From assembly GCF_001422485.1 (NCBI RefSeq), contig NZ_LMNF01000003.1, forward strand, positions 225,443-289,442: a DNA stretch of 64,000 nucleotides. Direction: 5' to 3'. The notes beneath the pieces are model-generated. The model was not told the DNA's origin. It was given only the letters and a program-made list of their open reading frames with translations, and did no database searches. The stretch's first letter is position 1; every line of letters begins with the position of its first letter. This stretch comes from Agreia sp. Leaf283. Its GTDB lineage: Bacteria > Actinomycetota > Actinomycetes > Actinomycetales > Microbacteriaceae. Position numbers and translations under genes: made by a program. Shown here one piece after another: positions 8,128 to 16,942 of this stretch.

Positions 8128-8696
8128 GCTCGGCGGGCCTCTGCGTCGACTCGGGCGCGGTACGCGGCCCATTCGTCGGGGGAGCGGCCGGGGATGTTCG
8201 GGTCGCCTGAGCGCAGGCCCACCTCTCCATCGAGGGTCTCCCGCAAGATGTCGGCGTGTCCGGCATGCCGGGCGGTCTCCGCGATCATGTGCACGAGTAT
8301 CTGATGCAGCGTGACCTGGCGGCGATCCGGCTGCCACCAGGGAACCTCGCCGACGGCGTCGAGGCTCAGCGCCTCGATGGTCGCGTCGCTGTGCGCCGCG
8401 GAGTAGTGGTGGAACTCGACGATCTCGGCGCGCGACTCGGCGGCGGGAACCCACATGTCGGCATCCGGTTTGGCGTCGTCGGCAAGCCACGGAACCACAC
8501 GATCGGCGGGCCGATCGAATGTCTCACCGAAGTAGCCCAGCTGCACGCTCGCCACGTGCTTGACGAGGCCGAGCAGGTTCGTGGCCGTGGGCGTCAACGG
8601 CCGACGCGCGTCGTAGTCGCTGAGCCCCTCGACCTTCAGCAGCAGGCCGTCTCTGGCCCGCTGCAGGTACCCGTGCAGAACCGCCTTGTCATCCAT
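8124..8696 (-). CDS. DinB-superfamily (DUF664) putative metal-dependent thiol transferase
   Basis: A 190-residue four-helix-bundle protein of the DinB/DUF664 group, relatives of which in actinobacteria use mycothiol or bacillithiol as cosubstrate. Metal-ligand histidines are placed as expected: LVKHVAS (about residue 48) and the C-terminal pattern HMIAETARHAGHADILRE (about 136-153). Substrate unknown; no partner gene nearby. Start chosen at the ATG at 8696 because a TAGGGT element ends five bases upstream. It overlaps the end of moaD by four bases, tail to tail. Confidence 0.82.
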   Translation of the reverse strand: MDDKAVLHGYLQRARDGLLLKVEGLSDYDARRPLTPTATNLLGLVKHVASVQLGYFGETFDRPADRVVPWLADDAKPDADMWVPAAESRAEIVEFHHYSAAHSDATIEALSLDAVGEVPWWQPDRRQVTLHQILVHMIAETARHAGHADILRETLDGEVGLRSGDPNIPGRSPDEWAAYRARVDAEARRA

Positions 8697-8701
8697 GAGA
8701 G

Positions 8702-8707
8702 ACCCTA
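8702..8707 (-). promoter_or_regulatory. -10 element TAGGGT of the DinB gene
   Basis: On the minus strand TAGGGT is followed by 5 nt and the ATG at 8696, near-leaderless. It overlaps the stop codon of the upstream lipoprotein gene. Confidence 0.5.
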
Positions 8708-9253
8708 CTGAAAGACGCTGCGGAGGATGAGGGTTTGGCCGTCAGCAGACAGGTGCACGGTGCTTCGGAAAGTGTCTTGCGAGAACGCGGCGTCGAGTTC
8801 GGGCGAGGCGAGGTACTGGCCGTCTGGCAGCTGCTCGTCCAGGGGCGACTCCACAACGGGTGCGGTCGTGGTGTCGACGGCCTTGTAGTCATCGAGAAGG
8901 GCCTGGTAGTCGGCTTCCGAAAGAGTGACGATCGCGTCTATCCAGTAGGTGGACGGTCCGGGTACCGAGTCGTCGCCCATGCGCCCGGACAGCCAGGTGG
9001 CCGACTCGGCGCTCTCCAGCAATCCGAAGCGGGAGGTGAGCGGTGCGAGGTCGGTTCGCAGTTCGCCGGTGCCGCCGCGCTGCATGGGGGTGTCTGTCGT
9101 CATCGGGCTCTCCGGATTTCGTGAAGTCGAGTCATGGGGAATGATCGCGCATCCGCCGAGCATGAGGCCTGCAGCGGTCACCAGGGTTGCCGCGATGCGG
9201 ATCACGGCTGTTGCTGGCCTTCTCGTGGGGGTCTGTGCGGCGTCAGCGTTCAC
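8705..9253 (-). CDS. Lipoprotein of unknown function, candidate immunity partner
   Basis: 182 residues with a membrane signal and lipobox MLGGC (Cys35), so the mature protein should be anchored on the outer face of the membrane. No family recognised. The mature part is acidic and mixed alpha/beta (SATWLSGRMGDD, STYWIDAIVTLSEADYQALL, LSADGQTLILRSVF). It overlaps the 3' end of the WXG100-like gene by 11 bp, so the two are translated together. In effector-immunity pairs whose toxin acts in the envelope, an externally facing membrane-anchored partner is usual; that role is inferred from context only. Confidence 0.75.
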   Translation of the reverse strand: MNADAAQTPTRRPATAVIRIAATLVTAAGLMLGGCAIIPHDSTSRNPESPMTTDTPMQRGGTGELRTDLAPLTSRFGLLESAESATWLSGRMGDDSVPGPSTYWIDAIVTLSEADYQALLDDYKAVDTTTAPVVESPLDEQLPDGQYLASPELDAAFSQDTFRSTVHLSADGQTLILRSVFQ

Positions 9254-10277
9254 TGGGCTCCTCCGGTTCCGAGACCTGGGCCGAGGCGGGGTCTCCGACG
9301 GTCCAGGTGACTGTGCGAGTCACAGACCCTGAGCTGTCGAACGGCTTCGCCCATCCGAGTTCCGTGAACCTGCCGTTCTCGTCATCGGGTTCGCCGGAGG
9401 CGATGTCGTTCTGGCCGGAGTTGAAGTTGTAGTGATCCTCAGCGTGCACCGTCACCGTCATCGTCACCTGATCGCCGGTGACCGAGACATCCGCGCTGCT
9501 CCACTGCTGGTAGCCGCCGATCGTCTTCGCCCAGTTCTCCGTCTCGGGGTACGCCGACGACGCCGTCGGCTCACCGGTGAACTCGAACGTGTCGTGCCCC
9601 GCTGCGATCAGCTCTTCGGCCGCCGCCTGAGCCCTGGTGATCTCGCCGTCGACGTTGCTGGCGATCGAGGAGTCCTCCCGAACAGCTTCCTCGTAGTCGA
9701 ACTCGAGCGGGTCGCCGTTGTTGTCCCAGTAGTGCCCGTACGCGTCCATCGCATCGTCGAGGTCGGGTTTCAGAACGCCGGCTCCTGCCAGCATGGCCTT
9801 CCACTTCGCGGCGGACGCGTAGTCTCCCGGCCCCGGACTGTCGGAGTCGTACTCGAAGTCCTCGTCCCACTCGATGTCGGGCCGCGAGGGCGGCCCCACC
9901 GTGTACTGGCCATCGGCCGTCGTCGACGGGGTCTCATCCGATGCCGAGGTCTTCGATCCCGGGCTGAACGACGCCGGCGTCGCGCTGTGGGGCGAGCTCG
10001 AATCCGATCCGCCTCCGCTCGTCGCATCCTGCTCGTCGGCGTTGCGTTGCACGGTCTCGTTCGCTGCGGCAAGCAGCACGCTCGCGCTCTGGAGTCCCGG
10101 CCCGAGCTTGCTGTGCCAGAGGGCTGTGAAGTCTGCGCCATCGGGGCCGACCCACGCCGACTGTCCGACGGTCACCGACAGCGACGCGCGAATACCGGCG
10201 AGCTGCTCGCCACCCTGTGCCAGGGTGCGCGCGAGGCGTCGGAGCTCGGCGACGTCAGCGCCAACGAATCCAGCCAT
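9243..10277 (-). CDS. WXG100-type secreted protein with unclassified C-terminal domain
   Basis: 344 residues in three parts. Residues 1-85 form a WXG100/ESX-like helical hairpin with W42-V-G44 at the turn (type VII secretion substrates). Residues 85-135 form a Ser/Thr/Gly-rich linker. Residues 140-335 are acidic and aromatic, with a helical first half and a beta-rich second half carrying YNFN-x4-DI at 283 and GRFTELGWAK at 302-311. I do not recognise this C-terminal domain. Layout and coupling to a downstream lipoprotein suit a secreted toxin, but no known catalytic motif is visible, and an adaptor or structural role is possible. No signal peptide. A TAGAGT element at 10316-10311 and a GAGGAG-containing leader precede the start. 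Confidence 0.78.
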   Translation of the reverse strand: MAGFVGADVAELRRLARTLAQGGEQLAGIRASLSVTVGQSAWVGPDGADFTALWHSKLGPGLQSASVLLAAANETVQRNADEQDATSGGGSDSSSPHSATPASFSPGSKTSASDETPSTTADGQYTVGPPSRPDIEWDEDFEYDSDSPGPGDYASAAKWKAMLAGAGVLKPDLDDAMDAYGHYWDNNGDPLEFDYEEAVREDSSIASNVDGEITRAQAAAEELIAAGHDTFEFTGEPTASSAYPETENWAKTIGGYQQWSSADVSVTGDQVTMTVTVHAEDHYNFNSGQNDIASGEPDDENGRFTELGWAKPFDSSGSVTRTVTWTVGDPASAQVSEPEEPSER

Positions 10278-10387
10278 TCCGACCCCGTCCCGTCTCCTCG
10301 GATTCCTGAGACTCTACGCACACGAGCGCAGAAGGTCGATGGGGACAACTCCCCACTCGGCGTTCCGACGTGACCGACGAACTCCGC

Positions 10388-11656
10388 TCAGTACCGCGCC
10401 TTCTCCGGTTCCACCTCGGTGACCCATGCGTCGACCCCGCCGCCGAGGTCGGAGATGTTCGACCAGCCGTTCTGCGCCATGTAGTCGCGGGCCTGTCCCG
10501 AGCGACCGTCGTGGTGGCAGTAGAGGATCACGCGGTCGTCCTGCGGCATCTTCTCGCGCGCCTCGTCGCTGAGCAGCTGGCTCATCGGAATCAGCTCCGA
10601 GCCCTCGATGTGCACGATGTCGCGTTCCCACGGCTCGCGCACGTCGACCAGCACGAAGCTCTGCTCGCCGCGCTCGCGGGCGTCGAGCAGGGCCTTCAGC
10701 TGGGCCGGCGTCATGCGCTCGGCGGTCGGTTCGGGCAGGGCGGTGGATGCGTCGGGCTGGGTCACGGGGGTGCCTTTCGGTTGGTCGGTCGCGGGGGATT
10801 CCGGGGGTGTCGGGGTGGTCTGCGGCGAGAACTCCGAGGCGGACGACGGGGCCGCCGCCCGCTCGCGCGGAGCCGCGCCGCGAGCGGCCGGGCCGAAGCG
10901 GATTTCGCGCCACGTCGCATCCAGGCCGTCGTGCACGAGCAGCCGGCCCAGCAGCAGTTCGCCGAAGCCGAGCAGCAGTTTGATGGTCTCGGTCGCCATG
11001 ACCGAGCCGATCGAGGCGCAGATCGAGCCGAGCACTCCCGCGGTGGCGCAGGTCTCGCCCTCGACGGCCGGGGGCTCCTCGGTGAACAGATCGCGCACCG
11101 TGACGCCCGTGCCGAGAGAGGCCGGCGGCTCGGCCCAGAAGACCGTCGCCTGGCCGTCGAATCGCAGCACCGACCCCCACACGTAGGGCTTGCCGAGCAG
11201 CTTGGCCGCGTCGTGGGCCAGGTAGCGGGTCTCGAAATTGTCTGTGCCGTCGACGATCACGTCGTAGTCGGCGACCAGAGCGAGCACATTCGCGCTCGTC
11301 ACGCGAACGACCAGAGGGAGGACGTCGACCAGAGGGTTCAGCTCGGCGAGGGCCGCCGCCGCCGCCTCGGCCTTGCGGCGCCCGACGTCCGCTGTGCCGA
11401 ACAGGGTCTGGCGTTGCAGATTGGAGGGCTCGACCGTGTCGGAGTCGACGACGCCGACGGTTCCGACGCCGGCCGCCACGAGGGAGGTGAGGATGGGCGA
11501 TCCGAGTCCGCCCGCGCCGAGCACGAGCACGCGCGACGCCTTGAGCCGGCGCTGGCCGTCGATGCCGATCTGCGGGAGCGTGAGCTGTCGGGCGTAACGG
11601 CTGAGCTCGGCCGGCGTCAGCGCGGGGCCGGGCGAGACGAGCGGGGGATGAGCCAT
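10388..11656 (-). CDS. moeB: MoeB/MoeZ-type MoaD adenylyltransferase with rhodanese domain, zinc site missing
   Basis: E1-like enzyme that adenylates the MoaD C-terminus and, through its rhodanese domain, supplies sulfur. Residues 1-270 are the ThiF/MoeB fold: GAGGLGSPI nucleotide loop, DSDTVEPSNLQRQ, DGTDNFETRY and ETCATAGVLG. A Pro/Ala/Thr-rich linker (about 275-325) leads to the rhodanese domain (about 330-420) with active-site loop CHHDGRS. Both CxxC pairs that bind structural zinc in E. coli MoeB are absent: the first is replaced by GVTVRDLF, and none is found after VHDGLDATWRE. Single-gene unit; it may also serve ThiS or CysO-type carriers. Confidence 0.92.
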   Translation of the reverse strand: MAHPPLVSPGPALTPAELSRYARQLTLPQIGIDGQRRLKASRVLVLGAGGLGSPILTSLVAAGVGTVGVVDSDTVEPSNLQRQTLFGTADVGRRKAEAAAAALAELNPLVDVLPLVVRVTSANVLALVADYDVIVDGTDNFETRYLAHDAAKLLGKPYVWGSVLRFDGQATVFWAEPPASLGTGVTVRDLFTEEPPAVEGETCATAGVLGSICASIGSVMATETIKLLLGFGELLLGRLLVHDGLDATWREIRFGPAARGAAPRERAAAPSSASEFSPQTTPTPPESPATDQPKGTPVTQPDASTALPEPTAERMTPAQLKALLDARERGEQSFVLVDVREPWERDIVHIEGSELIPMSQLLSDEAREKMPQDDRVILYCHHDGRSGQARDYMAQNGWSNISDLGGGVDAWVTEVEPEKARY

Positions 11657-11727
11657 TCCGGCGGGAGTCCTATCGGATCGATGCCCCGGTGCGACCGGGA
11701 GCGAGCAGACGCTTCAAGCGTACGCCG

Positions 11728-11733
11728 CCTAGC
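11728..11733 (+). promoter_or_regulatory. -10 element TAGCAT of the GH114-like gene
   Basis: TAGCAT is followed by 7 nt and ATG at 11741. The hexamer's own AT overlaps an earlier in-frame ATG (11732), so the second ATG is the likely start. Confidence 0.5.
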
Positions 11734-11740
11734 ATGAGCG

Positions 11741-12627
11741 ATATGCAGGCAAGGATCTCGACGGCGTTGGCCGCAGGCGCAGCGACCATCGCCATTCTCG
11801 GGCTGCTCGCGGCCTGCACAGCGGATGCCCGGGAAGACGACCAGGCATCGCCCACGCCGACGGGGAGCACCTACCTCGTCGCGACCTCCGATACCGTCAC
11901 CCTCCCGCCCTTCGGCGAACCGGCCGACTACCAGCTCGGAGGCAGTTACGACATCGACGCCGACGTGAAGATCGTCACTCGCGACAGCACGTCCGAGCCC
12001 GCCGAGGGCGTGTACTCCATCTGCTACGTCAACGGATTCCAGTCGCAGCCCGGCGACGACGAGCGCTGGGTCGTCGACAATCCCGACCTCGTGCTGCGAG
12101 ACGACGACGGCACGGCGATCATCGACCCGAACTGGCCCGACGAGTTCATCCTCGACACGTCGACGCCCGAGAAGAGGCAGCGCATCTCACGCATGATCGG
12201 GGCATCCATCGAAGCATGCGCCGACCAGGGGTTCGATGCCGTCGAGATAGACAACCTCGACACCTACTCGCGCAGCGAGGGCCGGTTGAGCATCGACGAC
12301 AACCTCGCACTCGCGAAGCTCTTCGCCGACCGCGCCCACGGGCGTGCCATGGCGATCGGTCAGAAGAACTCCGCCGAACTGGGAGATCGCGGCCGGAGCG
12401 CCGCCAACTTCGACTTCGCCGTCACCGAGGAGTGCTTCCGGTTCGAGGAATGCGGCGCGTATGCAGACGTCTACGGCACCGCGGTCATCGACATCGAGTA
12501 CACCGACGACCTGCCCGTGCCGTTCGACGAGGTCTGCGCCTCCGACGACCGGCCGGCCACGACCATCCTGCGCGATCGCGATCTCGTCGCGAAGGGCGAG
12601 CCCGAGCACGTGTTCGAGCATTGTTGA
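11741..12627 (+). CDS. GH114-like (endo-alpha-1,4-polygalactosaminidase family) lipoprotein
   Basis: 295 residues with signal peptide and lipobox LLAAC (Cys25). The mature domain from about residue 45 matches the TM1410/GH114 TIM-barrel group: GGSYDIDADVKIVTRD, YSICYVNGFQSQPGDDERW, FILDTSTPEKRQRISRM, and the acidic active-site stretch FDAVEIDNLDTY, followed by QKNSAEL and FAVTEECFRFEEC. Known members cleave alpha-1,4-galactosaminogalactan-type polymers; the actual substrate here is unknown. It stands alone between moeB and smc, with a small hairpin after its stop. Confidence 0.85.
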
Positions 12628-12636
12628 CGAGCCTCG

Positions 12637-12654
12637 CCCGCGTAACGGCGCGGG
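12637..12654 (+). terminator. Short hairpin after the GH114-like gene
   Basis: CCCGCG-TAACGG-CGCGGG, a 6-bp stem nine bases after the stop and without a T-run. Weak terminator candidate just before the smc promoter (TACCGT at 12660-12665). Confidence 0.35.
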
Positions 12655-12706
12655 TTCGGTACCGTAGAGCAACCAGTGGCAGCCAGAACGAAGCGGAGGG
12701 TCCCGG

Positions 12707-15700
12707 GTGTATCTCAAGAGCCTGACCCTCAAGGGCTTCAAGTCGTTCGCGCACCCCACCACCTTCGCCTTCGAGACGGGCGTGACCTGCGTCGTCGGTC
12801 CGAACGGATCGGGCAAGAGCAACGTCGTCGACGCCCTCGCCTGGGTCATGGGCGAGCAGGGTGCGAAGACCCTGCGCGGCGGCAAGATGGAGGACGTGAT
12901 CTTCGCCGGCACGGCGACGAAGGGCCCGCTGGGCCGGGCCGAGGTCATCCTCACGATCGACAACTCAGACGGCGCCCTCCCGATCGACTACTCCGAGGTC
13001 ACGATCAGCCGCACCCTGTTCCGCAACGGGGGAAGCGAATACGCGATCAACGGCGAGGGCTGCCGCCTGCTCGACGTCCAAGAACTCCTGAGCGACTCCG
13101 GCCTCGGCCGTGAGATGCACGTGATCGTGGGCCAGGGCCAGCTCGATGCCGTGCTGCACGCCACCCCCGAGGGGCGACGCGGCTTCATCGAAGAGGCGGC
13201 CGGAATCCTCAAGCACCGACGCCGCAAGGAGAAGACGCAGCGCAAGCTCGAGGCCATGCAGGCCAACCTCACGAGGCTCAGCGACCTCGCGGGCGAGATC
13301 AGGCGCCAGCTCAAGCCCCTGGGTCGCCAGGCCGAGATCGCGAAGGAGGCCCAGTCGATCGCCATGATCGTGCGGGATGCCCGGGCCCGGCTGCTCGCAG
13401 ACGAGGTCGTGACGCTGCGCACCGCCCTCGCCGACCACGGGCGCTCCGAGAACGAGCGCCGCACTGAGCGCATCGTGCTGCAGGAGCGCCTGGAGCAGAA
13501 TCAGCTGCGTGTCGCCCGCATCGAGGGCGCGCAGGTGGGCGACGCCGTCGACATCGCCCGGCGCACCAGCTTCGGCCTCGAATCGGTGCAGGAGCGCCTG
13601 CGCGGCCTCTACACCCTGGCCAACCAGCGGCTCGCGCTGCTGGGTTCGGATGCCGAGGGTGCGGCCGCAGGGCCCACGGTCACACCGCAGATGGTCGCCG
13701 ACGCGGTTGACGAGATCGCTCGGCTCCGCGGGGAGGTCGCCGCAGCCGAACTGGCTCTGGTGGCGGCGCAGGCCGGCTCCGTGTCGGCGCGCTCGGCGCT
13801 CGACTCGGTCGACGAGGAGATCGCCGCGCAGAGCGCCCTCGTCTCCAAGCACGACCTCGAGATCTCGAAGCTCCAGGGGCAGGTCGACACCGCGAACTCC
13901 CGACTCGCCGCCGTGCGCGGCGAGGTGCTGCGCCAGACGAATGCCCTCGAGGCCGCGACAGCGCGTCGCGAGTCCGCGCAGGCCGAGTTCGCCCTGCTCG
14001 AAGCCGAGGCCGCCGTCTCGGGAACCTCGGAGACCGATCTCCACGAGGCCTACGAGTTCGCCCAGGCCCGACTCTTCGAGGCCGAGGCCGAGATCGAGAC
14101 CCTGCGCGAGACCCTTCATGGACACGAGCGTGAACGCGATGCGCTCGCAGCCCGCACGAGTGCATTGACGCTGGCGCTCGACCAGAAAGACGGCACCAGC
14201 GACCTGATCGCCGCCAAGGTTCCGGGCGTGCTCGGCCTCGTGGCCGACAACGTCACGGTCGATCCGGGCTTCGAGGCCGCCATCGCGGCAGCCCTCGGAA
14301 CGCTCGCCGACGCCGTTCTCGCCGAATCGCTCGACGCGGCGCGCACAGCGATCGACCTGGCCCATGGCGACGAGCTCGGCCGGGTCGAGATCGTCGTGGC
14401 CGACGCCGACGCGCACGAGTCTCCCATCGCATCCGATATCGCCGGAGCGACCGCCGCCGTCGACGTGATCGCGGCCCCGGCCGGTGTGCTGGGCCTGCTC
14501 GCCCGGACGCTGATCGTCGACGATCTCGCCACGGCCCGCGAGGTGTGGCCGTCGGTGGCGCATCAGGCGGGGGTCACTCTCATCACCCGGTCGGGTGACG
14601 TTCTCACCGAGTACGTGCTGCGCGGCGGCTCCGGAGCCAAGCGCAGCCGGATCGAGTTGAGGGCCGAGCGCGACACCGCATCGGTGAGCCTCGACGAGAC
14701 GGTCTCGCTGATCGAGAGGGCGAAGTTCGCCCTCGCCGAGCAACGGGGCATCGTGCAGGTCGCGAAGGAGCAGTCGGCGAACGCGCTCGCGGCCCTTCGG
14801 GAGTTCGATTCGGCGCTCGCGGCCCAGACCGAGAAGCTGGCGCGGCTGAAGGCCCAGCTCGACGCCTCGACCGGAGAGTTCGATCGTCTCGGCACAGCCT
14901 TGGCGGCGTCGGAGGAGACCGTGGCCCAGGCCGAGCGCGCGGCGGCGACGGCGAAGGACGAGCTCGAGACCGCGCAGTCCCGACCGCGCCCGATGCTCGA
15001 CGTGAGCCAGCGCGACACGCTGTACGCCGAACTCGAGGGGGCCAGGGAGCGCGAGATCGAGGCGCGACTGCAGCTCGAGACCGCTCGCGAGCGGGTGCGC
15101 GCCGAGGAGGCGAGGCGGGTCGCGCTCGAGAAGCAGGTCGAGGCCGACAGGGCTGCTGCCGAAGAGGCGGCGAGGCGCGCGGTCATTCGGCGCCGCCAGA
15201 TCGATGCGGCCACCGACGTCGTGCGGTCTCTGCCCGCCGTGCTCACCTCGGTCGACGCGTCTGTGGCCGAGGCTCGTCTCGAGCAGGCACGGGCGGAGGC
15301 CGAGAGGGCTGAGCAGAACCAGGAGCTGCTGGCCCTGCGCCGCGACGAGGCGGCCCTGCGCGAGCGGCTGCAGGCGATCACCGAGAACGTGCACGGGCTC
15401 GAGCTGCAGATCTACGAGAAGAAACTGCACCTGTCGAGCGTGCTCGAGCGGGTCGGCAGCGAACTGGGTCTGGTCGAAGACGTGCTGGTCGCCGAATACG
15501 GGCCCGACCAGCTCATCCCCGATCCGGATGCTGCATCGCCTGAGCCTGTCGAAGGGCAGCCCGCAGGCATCCCGTTCGACCGGGCCGCGCAGCAGGCCCG
15601 ACTCGCGAAGGCCGAGCGCACGCTCGCCGAGCTGGGCCGGGTCAACCCGCTCGCGCTCGAGGAGTTCGACGCGCTCGAGCAGCGGCACAAGTTCCTCACC

Positions 15701-16240
15701 GAGCAGCTCACCGACCTCACGAAGACCCGTGCAGACCTGTTGACGATCATCGACGAGATCGACGTGAAGATGCAGGTGATCTTCGATGAGGCGTTCACCG
15801 ACACGAAGGCCGCGTTCCACGAGGTGTTCCCGATCCTGTTCCCGGGCGGAACGGGCAGCATCAGCCTCACCGATCCCTCGAACCTGCTGACGACCGGCAT
15901 CGAGGTCTCGGTCAAGCCGGCGGGCAAGAAGATCGAGCGGCTGTCGCTGCTGTCGGGTGGAGAACGATCGCTCGCCGCGGTGGCCCTGCTGATCGCGATC
16001 TTCAAAGCTCGGCCGAGCCCGTTCTACATCATGGACGAGGTCGAGGCGGCGCTCGACGACGCCAACCTGGGCCGCCTCCTCACGATCTTCGAAGACCTGC
16101 GTCAGACGAGTCAGCTCATCGTGATCACGCACCAGAAGCGCACCATGGAGATCGCCGATGCCCTCTACGGCGTCTCGATGCGGCAGGACGGCGTCTCGGC
16201 TGTGGTCGGCCAGCGAGTGGGCGAGAACCAGTCGGCATGA
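12707..16240 (+). CDS. smc: Chromosome segregation ATPase SMC
   Basis: A 1177-residue SMC protein that dimerises and loops DNA with ScpA/ScpB. Walker A GPNGSGKSNVVDAL lies near residue 32, with FKSFAHPTT before it. Two long coiled coils (about 165-490 and 660-1000) flank the hinge (about 500-640). The C-terminal head has the signature LSGGERSLAAVALL and Walker B PFYIMDEVEAALDD. The GTG at 12707 has AAGCGGAGGG upstream and yields the canonical MYLKSLTLKGFKSF N-terminus. A partial genomic repeat is translated as PEPVEG near residue 946, in the second coiled-coil arm. The usual neighbour ftsY follows after lipB-lipA. Confidence 0.98.
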   Translation: MYLKSLTLKGFKSFAHPTTFAFETGVTCVVGPNGSGKSNVVDALAWVMGEQGAKTLRGGKMEDVIFAGTATKGPLGRAEVILTIDNSDGALPIDYSEVTISRTLFRNGGSEYAINGEGCRLLDVQELLSDSGLGREMHVIVGQGQLDAVLHATPEGRRGFIEEAAGILKHRRRKEKTQRKLEAMQANLTRLSDLAGEIRRQLKPLGRQAEIAKEAQSIAMIVRDARARLLADEVVTLRTALADHGRSENERRTERIVLQERLEQNQLRVARIEGAQVGDAVDIARRTSFGLESVQERLRGLYTLANQRLALLGSDAEGAAAGPTVTPQMVADAVDEIARLRGEVAAAELALVAAQAGSVSARSALDSVDEEIAAQSALVSKHDLEISKLQGQVDTANSRLAAVRGEVLRQTNALEAATARRESAQAEFALLEAEAAVSGTSETDLHEAYEFAQARLFEAEAEIETLRETLHGHERERDALAARTSALTLALDQKDGTSDLIAAKVPGVLGLVADNVTVDPGFEAAIAAALGTLADAVLAESLDAARTAIDLAHGDELGRVEIVVADADAHESPIASDIAGATAAVDVIAAPAGVLGLLARTLIVDDLATAREVWPSVAHQAGVTLITRSGDVLTEYVLRGGSGAKRSRIELRAERDTASVSLDETVSLIERAKFALAEQRGIVQVAKEQSANALAALREFDSALAAQTEKLARLKAQLDASTGEFDRLGTALAASEETVAQAERAAATAKDELETAQSRPRPMLDVSQRDTLYAELEGAREREIEARLQLETARERVRAEEARRVALEKQVEADRAAAEEAARRAVIRRRQIDAATDVVRSLPAVLTSVDASVAEARLEQARAEAERAEQNQELLALRRDEAALRERLQAITENVHGLELQIYEKKLHLSSVLERVGSELGLVEDVLVAEYGPDQLIPDPDAASPEPVEGQPAGIPFDRAAQQARLAKAERTLAELGRVNPLALEEFDALEQRHKFLTEQLTDLTKTRADLLTIIDEIDVKMQVIFDEAFTDTKAAFHEVFPILFPGGTGSISLTDPSNLLTTGIEVSVKPAGKKIERLSLLSGGERSLAAVALLIAIFKARPSPFYIMDEVEAALDDANLGRLLTIFEDLRQTSQLIVITHQKRTMEIADALYGVSMRQDGVSAVVGQRVGENQSA
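15539..15556. repeat. Interspersed repeat copy inside smc
   Basis: CCTGAGCCTGTCGAAGGG, an exact 18-bp part of the intergenic repeat in the opposite orientation to the modA copy, translated as PEPVEG within the descending coiled coil. Confidence 0.85.
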
Positions 16241-16273
16241 TTAATTGGACCGCGTCCATTAAATAGTTAGACT
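16241..16273 (+). promoter_or_regulatory. lipB promoter with embedded palindromic operator
   Basis: A textbook promoter: -35 TTGGAC (16245-16250), 17-bp spacer, -10 TAGACT (16268-16273), then 6 nt and the lipB ATG. TGGAC-CGC-GTCCA (16246-16258), flanked by TTAAT and TTAA, overlaps the -35 and spacer. It is a TetR/GntR-style operator placed to block RNA polymerase. The regulator is not in the window. Confidence 0.65.
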
Positions 16274-16279
16274 GCCGGA

Positions 16280-16942
16280 ATGACTCAGCTTCTTCTGGCC
16301 GGTTTCGGTGACGATGCCGTGGAGTATGCCGACGGATGGGCGCTTCAGCGCGGTGTGCACGAGGGCGTCGTCGCGGGCGATGCGCCCGACACGGTGGTCC
16401 TGCTCGAGCACCAGTCGGTCTACACGGCGGGGCGTCGAACGGATGCGTCGGAACGGCCCACCGACGGAACTCCCGTGATCGACGTCGATCGCGGAGGCAA
16501 GATCACGTGGCACGGCCCGGGTCAGCTCGTGGGCTATCCCATACTGCGGCTCGCCGAGCCGATCGATGTCGTGGGCTACGTGCGACGGCTCGAGGGGCTG
16601 CTCATCGACGTCCTGATCGAACTCGGAGTCGACTGCGGTCGGGTCGAGGGGCGCTCCGGCGTGTGGGTGTCGAAGAACGGGGCCGATCTCAAGATCGCGG
16701 CCATCGGCATCCGGATCGCCCACGGTGTGACCATGCACGGATTCGCCCTCAACTGCAGCAACAGCCTCGAGCCGTACTCGCACATCGTGGCGTGCGGTAT
16801 CCGCGACGCCGGTGTGACGACCGTGAGCGAGTGTCTCGGTCGCGTCGTGACGCCACAGGAGGTCGCGCCGCTCATCGCCGACCGATTCAGCGACTCGGCG
16901 GCGCTCGCAGGCTTCGCGTCGTCGGTGGGGGTCGCCGCGTGA
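16280..16942 (+). CDS. lipB: Octanoyl-[ACP]:protein N-octanoyltransferase LipB
   Basis: LipB moves octanoate from acyl-carrier protein to lipoyl domains of 2-oxo acid dehydrogenases and the glycine cleavage H-protein. The 220-residue length is normal. Motifs are [17 protein letters not shown] (about 74-90), the catalytic-lysine segment [13 protein letters not shown] (about 134-146) and [14 protein letters not shown] followed by [12 protein letters not shown] with the catalytic cysteine. The ATG is fixed by the promoter 6 nt upstream. It overlaps lipA by GTGA. The pair is inserted between smc and ftsY, which are usually adjacent. Confidence 0.97.
   Translation: MTQLLLAGFGDDAVEYADGWALQRGVHEGVVAGDAPDTVVLLEHQSVYTAGRRTDASERPTDGTPVIDVDRGGKITWHGPGQLVGYPILRLAEPIDVVGYVRRLEGLLIDVLIELGVDCGRVEGRSGVWVSKNGADLKIAAIGIRIAHGVTMHGFALNCSNSLEPYSHIVACGIRDAGVTTVSECLGRVVTPQEVAPLIADRFSDSAALAGFASSVGVAA

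Noticed and set aside
12965-16132. 1055-codon open frame antisense to smc, and similar long antisense frames at 52093-54447, 54603-57191 and 61209-63560
   Set aside because: They lie opposite intact conserved genes; their products are Arg/Gly/His/Glu-rich with no recognisable domain, as expected from third-position GC bias.
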